Source: Tritrichomonas musculus (Eukaryota > Parabasalia > Tritrichomonadida > Tritrichomonadidae). Taken from it: a DNA stretch of 64,000 nucleotides. Position 1 is the first letter of the stretch. Each line of letters begins with the position of its first letter. The translations under genes and the position numbers were made by a program. Shown piece after piece: positions 55,776 to 64,000 of the stretch. The notes below the pieces were generated by a model. The model was given only the letters and a program-made list of their open reading frames with translations, was not told where the DNA came from and did not search any database. The stretch lies in the NCBI GenBank assembly GCA_039105265.1, contig JAPFFF010000071.1, positions 248,001 through 312,000 on the forward strand. Direction: 5' to 3'.

Positions 55776-58154
55776 TTATAAGTCATGACAGTTACTGTTA
55801 AATTCGTTAAAGTGGTTCATAATGATAGGGATAAACATGCCGAAAAAGAACCACGCGATTGGCGTTATAGCCATGAAGAAGATGGTCACGTATATCGACA
55901 GCTTGACCCTTTCCTCCTTCTTGACAGGGTCATCTTCTTCTATCTGAAACTCTGTTGCGAAGTAGACGTAGAAAGCGACCACTGCGAGCAGGAATGCCGC
56001 GCACACGAGCAGCAGGAACCACTTGAACGATATGAACGCCGTGTGCGTGTACTTGCACACCAGCGCAATCGTGTTGCCAGTGATGATAATCAGCGAGCTT
56101 CCGCCCTGCAGCACGTACTCGCTCGGGCTGTTGTATATCTTCGGAATCGAGAAGGCGAGAATCCAGCAGATCTCGATCATGATGCAGGCCCACGGCAGGT
56201 CGTACGCGGACACAAACGCGTACACAATCTGTCGCGCCATATCAATGAACTCGTAGTACACGAAGTACACGTCGCGGTACTTGTCTAGAAGGTCCGAGCT
56301 GCCGAAGAAGATGAGCAGCCACGTGATGACAGCTGGCAGCACAAGCGCAAACGCAATGAAGCCGACGATGCAGTTCCAGTTGCTCTCGTACTCGCCGAGC
56401 ATGAGCTCCACGAAGAGGTCTGTCGATGGGACAAACAAGAGCGTCAGAATGTTTGTGAAGAGGAGCGGGAGGTTGTTGACGAGGATGACGCTGATCGAGA
56501 CGAAGTCTTCGAGTGACCCAATCAGGATGTCGATGACAAACGCGATGACGAGGAGCACGAAGAAGACGAAGATGCAAGTGCCGAGGAAGTACCGGTCATT
56601 CACAAAGAAGGGAATCAGAAACAAGAACGTAATCACAAGCGTGTTGAAAACGGTGAATGAGAATGGCAGGTAGAACTTGCCAACAGCGCTGAGCACCGTG
56701 TACTGGTCGTACTCAATGAAGTGGTACACGTCGAAGCCGTACCTTCGAAGCAGGTAGAGAATGACCAAGACGATGAGCGTGTCCAAGAATAAGAAAGGGA
56801 TGACAAACGCAATCCCAACTTTTACAGAGAACTGGATGTAGCCGAAGCCGAAGCCAAGCGCAACGAATGCAGCGCTGATGAGGAGCAGCAGGTAGTACTT
56901 GAAGTTGAGGAAGAGGAGGACCATGAATGTGATCATGATCAGCGGGAAGACGTAGTTAATGATGTAGAAGAGCTCGATGTCGTAGAAGGACCGCAGGTAG
57001 AAGCTCGAGAAGATGATGTCGAGTATGTTTGTCGCCCACGCAAACACACGCAGGCAGTCGCTCGAGAAGTGCACAGAGAAGGTGCGCGTGGCGCTCAGCC
57101 TCTGGAAAATCCTCAGAAGGTGGATCGCCTCAGAAACGAGAGAGCCGGCAGAGTTTCCAATGCCGAGGAGCTGCTTGAAGAACTGCACAAAGACGAGCAT
57201 CTTGTCGCTCCTTCTCACATTGCTGAAGCAAACCGCCAACCTGTCGCAGCACGCGCAGTGGCAGCAGCAGCCTGCATCATCGCTGCTCTCGTGGCTGTCG
57301 AGCTCGATGCTGTACTGGCTCTCGCACTCGGCGCTGTCCTTGCTCCTGCCATCTCTCTCATCGCTGCCTCCCTTCTCGTGGCTCTCGCAGTCCGTCTTGT
57401 CATCCCCTTCAGTTTCGCCGTCCTTGCCATGGCTGCTCTGCGTCTCGCACTGGTTGCCGACGCCCTTCTTCGCGTGGTTGAACTTGTAGAGCGCGATGAG
57501 GTAGAGCGACACAAGGATTCCGATCACCAGCAGGATGGCGAACACAATCAGCAGCACCATCGTCGTGTACGGAATCATGATTATCTCCCCGGTCGGCTCT
57601 GCGACGTAGTGGAGGAAGGCGCGGTTGTTCAGGCAGATCTTTTTCCACCTCGACGTGTCCGATATGACTTCCAGGTGCTGCCTGACAGCGTTAAATGCAG
57701 GCGAACCGGACGGGTGGTCCCACTGGCAGAAGCTGATGTTGTCTGTTATGTAGCGTTCCCAGTTGATTGATATTAACATATTTTGTAATGATGAAGAAAA
57801 AATCTCCGCAAAATCGTCAATCACTGATATATCAACAAAATCTGTAAATATGATCTTTGTTTCATTCGTTTTATAAATTGACTCATTTATTACTTCGTAA
57901 AATAATATTGAGGAATTTATAAATGAGGTGTTGATAAAATTAACGCTTTGGGTGACATCAATTTCAAAATTTGGCAATTGATCATACCTTATCGAGTAGT
58001 CAAAATTGTTTCCGCAAAATAATGTAATATTATTATCAAAAAAAATTTTTAAGTTGTCGCATTTTAACTTACTTTTGGGTACATGAAAACCTGATTTGAA
58101 ATTTGCCGTATCATTAATCTGTCGAAAGTTGATAAAATAAAGGATAAAAATCAT
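55776..58154 (-). CDS. Large polytopic membrane protein
   Basis: 792 residues from the ATG at 58154. The first 10 residues could be a weak signal peptide. An N-glycosylation-rich ectodomain (about 15-190) is followed by a first helix (about 196-222) and then a long hydrophilic cytoplasmic insertion with acidic/Ser stretches and a CCCHCACC cluster. From about 350 onward there are 9-11 further helices. No transporter or channel signature could be recognised. Such proteins, with one ectodomain and a C-terminal helical bundle, occur as families in trichomonads. Codons 1-125 (58154-57780) are AT-rich while the rest is GC-rich, an abrupt switch. Role unknown. Confidence 0.7.
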   Translation of the reverse strand: MIFILYFINFRQINDTANFKSGFHVPKSKLKCDNLKIFFDNNITLFCGNNFDYSIRYDQLPNFEIDVTQSVNFINTSFINSSILFYEVINESIYKTNETKIIFTDFVDISVIDDFAEIFSSSLQNMLISINWERYITDNISFCQWDHPSGSPAFNAVRQHLEVISDTSRWKKICLNNRAFLHYVAEPTGEIIMIPYTTMVLLIVFAILLVIGILVSLYLIALYKFNHAKKGVGNQCETQSSHGKDGETEGDDKTDCESHEKGGSDERDGRSKDSAECESQYSIELDSHESSDDAGCCCHCACCDRLAVCFSNVRRSDKMLVFVQFFKQLLGIGNSAGSLVSEAIHLLRIFQRLSATRTFSVHFSSDCLRVFAWATNILDIIFSSFYLRSFYDIELFYIINYVFPLIMITFMVLLFLNFKYYLLLLISAAFVALGFGFGYIQFSVKVGIAFVIPFLFLDTLIVLVILYLLRRYGFDVYHFIEYDQYTVLSAVGKFYLPFSFTVFNTLVITFLFLIPFFVNDRYFLGTCIFVFFVLLVIAFVIDILIGSLEDFVSISVILVNNLPLLFTNILTLLFVPSTDLFVELMLGEYESNWNCIVGFIAFALVLPAVITWLLIFFGSSDLLDKYRDVYFVYYEFIDMARQIVYAFVSAYDLPWACIMIEICWILAFSIPKIYNSPSEYVLQGGSSLIIITGNTIALVCKYTHTAFISFKWFLLLVCAAFLLAVVAFYVYFATEFQIEEDDPVKKEERVKLSIYVTIFFMAITPIAWFFFGMFIPIIMNHFNEFNSNCHDL

Positions 58155-58415
58155 ATATTTTATACAACTTTTTTTATTTCATAGACGTTAGTTTTTTTTT
58201 TCAATAAAATAATTACAGAATAACTTTCACTTTTATTGAAATTTTTTTCAAAAGAATTGTATTGAAATAAATTTTTAACCAAAAAATCAAAAAAATCAAC
58301 TTATCTTTGAAAGTTAGTGTTTTTCATAAATATAAAATATTTTTATATATATTTATAATAAAAATAATTAATTAAAATACATTTTTCAAAAAAAAAATTT
58401 ATTGATCACTTGATA

Positions 58416-58449
<34 letters not shown>

Positions 58450-59242
58450 CATTTTTTTAAATCGAAAAAGTTATCAAAAAATTGATAATATAAATGGCTG
58501 ATAAAAAATACTCTTTTTATATTCTATCCTAAAACTTCTTTCCAATTGATATTAGCATAAATACTGATCATTTCTTCCAAGTTTTGATTTTTTATTAATT
58601 TCAATTAATTGAAATTGCTTACATTAATATAAATTAATTTCTACAATATTAGTGGCTTCCAGTTGAATTTAAAGGCTTTCAATTTATGTTTCAAAGAATT
58701 CACCTTCAAATATATAAAACCTTGCTGCTTTTTCAACTCAAAATAGTTTGAGTTTCAGTGAATGATGGTTTGCCAATAGTTTTTAAGTTTTCCTTTGCTT
58801 TCAAATTCAATTTGATGAAGTTTCTTTCAAAAGAGCCTCACAGTTGCTGTTGCATTGTGATGCTTTCAATCAATTCATTATAAAAAGCATTCTTATAAAT
58901 GCACTTCGTAGAGTGGAAAATAGCGTTTTAAAATACTTGATTTAATCAATGATTTTCAAGTGGTTATTTGACAATCATGGCAATAATCTTCAATATGTCA
59001 AAAAAAAATTGATTTTTTTATTTTTAAAAATTTATTAGAAAGCAAAGTGTTACCTCTTTAATATTACGCTGCTACTTTTAATAAACTACTGTATATGACT
59101 AGTAATAATTCTGATGATGAAAATTACAAAGATCTAGTATATAAATTATACAAAACATTTTTTGTTATTTATTGACCAATAACAAGCATTTTGAATTTGA
59201 TTAATAGCGAAACATTTCATACTAGACACAAATATTATTTTT
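58155..59242. other. AT-rich intergenic DNA
   Basis: No gene; contains an A29 tract at 58421-58449. Confidence 0.5.
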
Positions 59243-59411
59243 TTATTTGAAAGTAAAAAAATCTTGACCCAGTCCTTTGTAAAATTCTGGTGAAAGATCT
59301 TTTGCGTTTGGATATTTTGGTGGAACAATTTTTTCATTTGCATGCTCAAGTTCAGAAGTCAGAATTGGTTCTAATTCAATATTATATACGAAATCTATGC
59401 ATCGATATGAT
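59243..59411 (-). pseudogene. Original C-terminus of the kinase-Sel1 gene, out of frame
   Basis: About 55 codons (beginning DFVYNIELEPILTSELEH and ending GLGQDFFTFK) continue the gene in the frame that would be read without the 19-bp duplication. The matching Sel1 pseudogene at 24241-25555 also has a RNIDFVYIND stretch at the same place, supporting this join. Confidence 0.65.
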
Positions 59412-59429
59412 TCATATGCATCGATATGA
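59396..59429. repeat. 19-bp tandem duplication in the kinase-Sel1 gene
   Basis: TATGCATCGATATGA occurs twice with TTCA between (unit 19 bp). Nineteen is not a multiple of three, so it shifts the frame and brings in a TGA. Confidence 0.85.
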
Positions 59430-62400
59430 TAAGATCTTTTGCGTTTGAATTGAAGCAATGGATCTAAGTAGTATCTTTATTGAGATATCATCGATGTCTG
59501 TTCTTTTGTTAAGTTCTTGTTTGATTGTTTCAATATTGAATTTATATTGCAAAAGTAAAGCTGCACATAATAGAATGAATGAATGTTTAAATCTTTTTAG
59601 TGATCTTATTAATAAATCAATTGCTTTTTTGAGATCTGGCTCCACTGATGCATCATACATGTATATGTGTGCTAAGTTGTACATTGACAAATAATCATTT
59701 TTCTGTCGAATCGCTTCTTCAAAATATTCAATTGCCATGCCTAATTTTTTTTCTATTTTGTCATATCCATGCTTGTATATAATACCAAGATTGTTTTTCG
59801 AGTATTGATTGTTGAATGATGATGCTTCTTTGTAATAATGTATGGCTTCTAAAATGTCCTTTTTAACATACTTCCCCTCATGTAGCAAAAATCCATGCCC
59901 AAAATTTGCTTGCCTGTGTTTATTAATAGATGCCAGCATGATATAATATGTTCCTTTTTTAATATTCTGCTTTATGCATTCACCTGAATAGTAAATGTAG
60001 CCTAGAGAATATTGTGCTTCTGGATCATTTAAATTTGCAGCAAGTTGAAAATAATGAATCGCCTTGTTGATATCTCGTTTGATGTATTGACCATCATTAT
60101 AAATGAAACCTAGATTGAATTGTGCCTGTGGATGATTTTGATTTGCAGCAAGTGAATAATAATGAATCGCTTTGTTGATATCTCGTTTGATGTATTGACC
60201 ATCATAATAAATGACACCTAGATTGAATTGTGCTTCTGGCATATTTTGATTTGCAGCAAGTGAAAAATAATGAATAGCTTTACTTGTATCTTGCGCTATA
60301 TATTGTCCAATAAAGTAAATACAACCTAGATTGAATTGTGCTTCTGGCATATTTTGATTTGCAGCAAGTGAAAAAAAATAAATTGCTTTGATGATATCTC
60401 GGGGTGCATATTTTTCATTTAAATAAATGAGACCGAGATTGAATTGTGCTTCTGGAATATTTTGATTTGCAGCAAGTGAAAAATAATGAATCGCTTTGTT
60501 GATATCTTGTGTGGCATATTGTTTACTTAAATAAATATCACCCAAAATGAATTGTGCTTCTGGTATATTTTGATTTGCAGCAAGTGAAAAATAATGAATC
60601 GCTTTGTTGATATCTCGCGTGATATATTGTCCTTTAAAATAAATATTGCCGAGATTGAATTGTGCTTGTGGAATGTTTTGATTTGCAGCAAGTGAATAAT
60701 AATGAATCGCTTTGTTGATATCTCGTTTGATGTATTGACCATCAATATAAATGACACCTAGATTGAATTGTGCTTCTGGCATATTTTGATTTGCAGCAAG
60801 TGAAAAATAATGAATGCCTTTGTTGATATTCCGCGTGATATATTGTCCTGTAAAATAAATACAACCGAGATTGAATTGCGCTTGTAGATTATTTTGATTT
60901 GAAGCTAGTGAAAAATAATGAATCGCCTTGTTGATATCTCGTTTGATATATTGTCCTGTAAAATAAATCCAACCGAGATTGAATTGTGCTTCTGGAATAT
61001 TTTGATTTGAAGCTAGTGAAAAATAATGAATCGCTTTGTTGATATCTTGTGTGGCATATTGTTTACTTAAATAAATATTTCCCAAAATGAATTGTGCTTG
61101 TGGAATGTTTTGATTTGCAGCAAGTGAAAAATAATGAATCGCTTTGTTGATATATCGTGTGATGTATTGTCCATCAAAATAAATGAGACCAAGATTGAAT
61201 TGTGCATTTGGATTATTTAAATTTGCAGCAAGTGAAAAATAATGAATCGCTTTGTTGATATCTCGTGTGATGTATTGTCCATCAAAATAAATGAGACCAA
61301 GATTGAATTGTGCATCTGGATTATTTAAATTTGCAGCAAGTGAAAAATAATGAATCACTTTGTTGATATTTCGCCTGATATATCGTCCATCTAAATAAAT
61401 ACAACCGAGATTGAATTGTGCATGTGGATAATTTTGATTTGCAGCAAGTGAATAATAATGAATCGCTTTGTTGATATCTCGTTTAATGTATTGTCCATCA
61501 AAATAAATGACACCTAGATTGTATTGTGCTTGTGGAATATTTTGATTTGCAGCAAGTGAATAATAATAAATTGTTTTGTTGATATCTCGTGCAATGTATT
61601 CTCCAAAATAATAAATATTACCCAGATTAAATTGTGCATGTGGATCATTTTGATTTGCAGCTAATGAATAATAATGAATTGCTTTATTGATATCTCGTGC
61701 CAAGTATTCGCCAAAACAATAAATATCACCGAGACTGAGTTGTGCTTGTAGAATATTTTGATTTGCAGCAAGTGAAAAATAATGAATCGCTTTGTTGATA
61801 TCTTGTGTGGCATATTGTTTACTTAAAAAAATATCACCCAAAATGAATTGTGCTTCTGGATTATTTTGATTTGCAGCAAGTGAAAAATAATGAATCGCTT
61901 TGTTGATGTCTCGCGTGATGTATCGTCCATCATAATATATGAGACCGAGATAGAATTGTGCTTGTGGAATACGTTGATTTGCAGCGAGCCAAATCAAACG
62001 TTGCTCTTTTCTACCTGTGAATTTAAAAGTAGCAAAAATTTTGATACAAAAAACCTCCATTATTTTATTTAAATTTGGTCTTTTGCTAGGATCATGATCT
62101 AAACATGACATTAAAAGGAAATCCTCGTTAGTTTCCATTTTATTATTTATTTCTGGAGCTTTTCCATATAATATGAAGTGAATGATATATCCTAATGAAT
62201 AAATGTCTGATTGATATGTTTTGCGTACTTCAGGTGCAACTTCTGGGCCATAAAAATTTTCTGTTCGTTCTTCATTTTCAGTTTCATCATTTTCTTTGCG
62301 TACATGATCAAAATCAATTAATATTGCATCCTTATTCTGATTGATGATAACATTTCTAAGGCTAAGGTCACGGTAGATGTATTTTTGTGAATGAAGATAA

Positions 62401-63263
62401 TGAATTGCGAGAAGAAGATCAAATATAATGATGCATTTTCCTTGATAGTTTAAGTCTTCTAATCTATATTTATTAAGTGTTTCTCCTTCAACATATTCAA
62501 GTATGAGAAATTTGGTATCATTTGAGTATTTAATGTAACCGATGTAATGAACAATAAACGTATGCCGAATATTTAAATAATTGTTTCTTTCTCGCTGGTT
62601 TAATTGAACGTTTTCGACATTTGGAAGCTTCAATGCATACAATTCTTCTTTTAAAATATAATAAATCAATTTAACCGTTCCACCACTGCCTCGTCCAAGC
62701 GTTCTCAGTTCAATGTAGCTACTGTTTGCAAAATTTGCACTTTCTTGATGCTCACTAAATTCTTCATTAAGATATTTATCATGCATATTTCGCGAGTTTT
62801 TATATCCTTTCTTGATTAAGAATCCGCTTAAGCAATTGACAACAATGCTCCAAAAGCGCTGAAAGTTTTTATTCGTAATCCTGAATTTTTCTGAAAAGTT
62901 TCGAATTTCTTCTCTATATATTTCATACTGATTGCTGTTGTCTTGTATGAAATATTTATCAAAGTCGTCATAATTAGCAAAAACAGTGCGTAAAATTGAA
63001 ATATCTGTTGTGTCTTCCTTAGGTATAATAATTAATTTATATTCAATACATGCAACATAATATTCAATATCGGATTCCACACGCTCATCAATAACGATGA
63101 TTTTTGAGTTGTTTTCGAGCTGTTTTAATCCTTTTTCGTTTTTTTGATATTCAGGATAAAAAATAAAATCGAATTTACAAAGAATTTCATTCAAATATTT
63201 GTTGGTTGTATTGATTTTTTTCTTCTTCAACATGTCTTGAAAATCAAGAATAGATTGTTTCAT
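59412..63263 (-). CDS. Protein kinase with about twenty Sel1 repeats
   Basis: 1,283 residues from the ATG at 63263. The N-terminal 160 residues are helical without known domain. The kinase domain spans about 184-408: glycine loop GRGSGGTV (190-197), Lys212 in ALKLP, catalytic loop YRDLSLRN (His to Tyr; the usual Lys is Ser301), DFD in place of DFG (317-319) and APE (343-345). Asp299, Asn304 and Asp317 are kept, so activity is possible but altered. From about 425 to 1,190 follow 36-residue Sel1 repeats (AQFNLGxIYxxGQYITRDINKAIHYFSLAANQN), a scaffold for protein binding. The final frame is cut short by a 19-bp tandem duplication; coding-like sequence goes on to 59243. Adjacent repeats are very similar in DNA sequence, a sign of unequal exchange or conversion. 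Confidence 0.88.
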   Translation of the reverse strand: MKQSILDFQDMLKKKKINTTNKYLNEILCKFDFIFYPEYQKNEKGLKQLENNSKIIVIDERVESDIEYYVACIEYKLIIIPKEDTTDISILRTVFANYDDFDKYFIQDNSNQYEIYREEIRNFSEKFRITNKNFQRFWSIVVNCLSGFLIKKGYKNSRNMHDKYLNEEFSEHQESANFANSSYIELRTLGRGSGGTVKLIYYILKEELYALKLPNVENVQLNQRERNNYLNIRHTFIVHYIGYIKYSNDTKFLILEYVEGETLNKYRLEDLNYQGKCIIIFDLLLAIHYLHSQKYIYRDLSLRNVIINQNKDAILIDFDHVRKENDETENEERTENFYGPEVAPEVRKTYQSDIYSLGYIIHFILYGKAPEINNKMETNEDFLLMSCLDHDPSKRPNLNKIMEVFCIKIFATFKFTGRKEQRLIWLAANQRIPQAQFYLGLIYYDGRYITRDINKAIHYFSLAANQNNPEAQFILGDIFLSKQYATQDINKAIHYFSLAANQNILQAQLSLGDIYCFGEYLARDINKAIHYYSLAANQNDPHAQFNLGNIYYFGEYIARDINKTIYYYSLAANQNIPQAQYNLGVIYFDGQYIKRDINKAIHYYSLAANQNYPHAQFNLGCIYLDGRYIRRNINKVIHYFSLAANLNNPDAQFNLGLIYFDGQYITRDINKAIHYFSLAANLNNPNAQFNLGLIYFDGQYITRYINKAIHYFSLAANQNIPQAQFILGNIYLSKQYATQDINKAIHYFSLASNQNIPEAQFNLGWIYFTGQYIKRDINKAIHYFSLASNQNNLQAQFNLGCIYFTGQYITRNINKGIHYFSLAANQNMPEAQFNLGVIYIDGQYIKRDINKAIHYYSLAANQNIPQAQFNLGNIYFKGQYITRDINKAIHYFSLAANQNIPEAQFILGDIYLSKQYATQDINKAIHYFSLAANQNIPEAQFNLGLIYLNEKYAPRDIIKAIYFFSLAANQNMPEAQFNLGCIYFIGQYIAQDTSKAIHYFSLAANQNMPEAQFNLGVIYYDGQYIKRDINKAIHYYSLAANQNHPQAQFNLGFIYNDGQYIKRDINKAIHYFQLAANLNDPEAQYSLGYIYYSGECIKQNIKKGTYYIMLASINKHRQANFGHGFLLHEGKYVKKDILEAIHYYKEASSFNNQYSKNNLGIIYKHGYDKIEKKLGMAIEYFEEAIRQKNDYLSMYNLAHIYMYDASVEPDLKKAIDLLIRSLKRFKHSFILLCAALLLQYKFNIETIKQELNKRTDIDDISIKILLRSIASIQTQKILSYRCI

Positions 63264-63712
63264 TTAATCAAAGAAATATTATTAATTTTGATATCGTATT
63301 TGTCCAAATATATTGAAAATTTTCTGTTTTATCAAAAAACTAGGGCAATGTTATATGTTCATACAACTTTTTCAGAGGTTACCGTAATTAATCTATAGAT
63401 ATAAAAATTAATCAAATAAAAAATATTTATTGTATTTATTAAGATAAGATAATATATAAGAAATTCAAAAACAATTCATTGATGATCAGCTGCAAATTAA
63501 AAAAAAAAAAATTCCTTATTTTATCTAAGAAAAATCTGGATAGAGGACTCCTCCTTTTGTATATTCTTGATATGCGTTATTTCAAACCAATAATTGCGTT
63601 ATTAACCAAACATCATTGCCAGCAATAAACGGAAGCCGCGGCCAGTAACACAAATGCACTTTACCCAATACAAAGTAGTGTTGTCGCCAGCATTAAATTA
63701 AATAATTTTTCC
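63264..63712. other. Intergenic DNA
   Basis: AT-rich up to about 63590, then more GC-rich; no gene recognised. Confidence 0.4.
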
Positions 63713-64000
63713 CTAATCGTTAAATATCAAAGGCGACCTGCAAATGAGCGAATTCAAGTTATTTTCATCAGCAACGCCGGAGTTGGACTTGCTTATTTTA
63801 AAGCCGGCTTTTGGCGGAGTGTTCGGCTTTACAGCTTGAATTTTCTGAGCTTTTTGCGTCGAATCGAGCAAACTCGCCGGCTTCTGATTCGATCCATCTC
63901 TTTTCAGTTCGCTCGGCGGCGATGATTCAGGAAGCGCCGCACAAGGCCCGATCTGGTCCGTTCTCTTTCTCCTCGGACATGCCGCTCTTTCTTTTCGCTG
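63713..64000 (-). CDS. 3' end of an unidentified gene (runs off the window)
   Basis: A frame of 95 codons is open from the window edge to a TAG at 63713-63715, in a GC-rich stretch unlike the AT-rich flanks. The peptide is Lys/Pro/Ser-rich and probably disordered (KPNTPPKAGFKISKSNS), ending SLICRSPLIFND. No domain is recognisable. It could equally be part of a pseudogene, since the rest lies outside the window. Confidence 0.42.
   Translation of the reverse strand, partial: QRKERAACPRRKRTDQIGPCAALPESSPPSELKRDGSNQKPASLLDSTQKAQKIQAVKPNTPPKAGFKISKSNSGVADENNLNSLICRSPLIFND

Noticed and set aside
55785-57770. Long frames antisense to the polytopic membrane protein
   Set aside because: They are explained by GC-rich codons of the minus-strand gene; the translations lack protein-like features.

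Overview
This is eukaryotic nuclear DNA, very AT-rich and without obvious spliceosomal introns. It most likely comes from a parabasalid flagellate of the Trichomonas/Tritrichomonas type. The signs are Maverick/Polinton elements next to Mutator, mariner and hAT relics, a kinase fused to about twenty Sel1 repeats, BspA-type leucine-rich repeat debris, VSP-like cysteine-rich surface proteins, subtilisin-like membrane peptidases and a divergent actin. The species is an inference; Tritrichomonas fits the base composition.

Layout. 1-9.9 kb: the 3' part of a membrane-anchored subtilisin, a cysteine-rich surface protein, a decayed duplicate of the interval between them, three related MITEs, and a small membrane protein. 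10.5-20.6 kb: a Mutator-like (MULE) transposase gene broken by an 8.9-kb Maverick with 378-bp inverted repeats. That Maverick carries a very large protein-primed DNA polymerase B with an internal HNH-like domain and a C-terminal primase-polymerase (AEP) domain, plus a fibre-like coiled-coil gene. A mariner-like element is nested in the polymerase gene. 20.65-23.8 kb: the left part of a second Maverick, inserted in the same MULE gene, with an HNH gene, a coiled-coil protein, a C48/adenain-like protease and the start of a conserved protein. 24.2-25.6 kb: a Sel1-repeat pseudogene. 26-29.9 kb: two major facilitator transporters. 31-39.6 kb: a foldback-like structure with 3.5 and 4.0 kb inverted arms containing a long GAA/GAT minisatellite and a 101-bp hairpin. 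40.4-41.2 kb: probable vWA-family pseudogene. 42.7-43.8 kb: divergent actin. 44.1-44.9 kb: Mutator-type MITE. 46.3-48.8 kb: BTB-like/coiled-coil/glycine-rich protein. 49.0-49.8 kb: hAT-type MITE. 49.9-50.5 kb: BspA-like pseudogene. 50.6 kb: tRNA-Leu. 51.2-52.2 kb: four-helix (tetraspanin-like) membrane protein. 53.6-54.2 kb: probable kinase pseudogene. 54.9-58.2 kb: two membrane proteins. 59.2-63.3 kb: kinase-Sel1 gene with a truncating 19-bp duplication. 63.7-64 kb: the 3' end of an unidentified gene.

How it works together. The host genes mostly serve the cell surface (peptidase, cysteine-rich antigen, tetraspanin-like and polytopic proteins), nutrient uptake (two transporters) and signalling or scaffolding (kinase-Sel1). 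They are separate units on both strands, not operons. Much of the remaining DNA is mobile: four transposon superfamilies (Maverick, Mutator, mariner, hAT) can be recognised from exact ends and target duplications, and nesting gives a relative order: MULE first, then the Mavericks, then the mariner-like insertion. The most unusual observation is the joining of a protein-primed polymerase B to an AEP-type primase domain in one Maverick reading frame.
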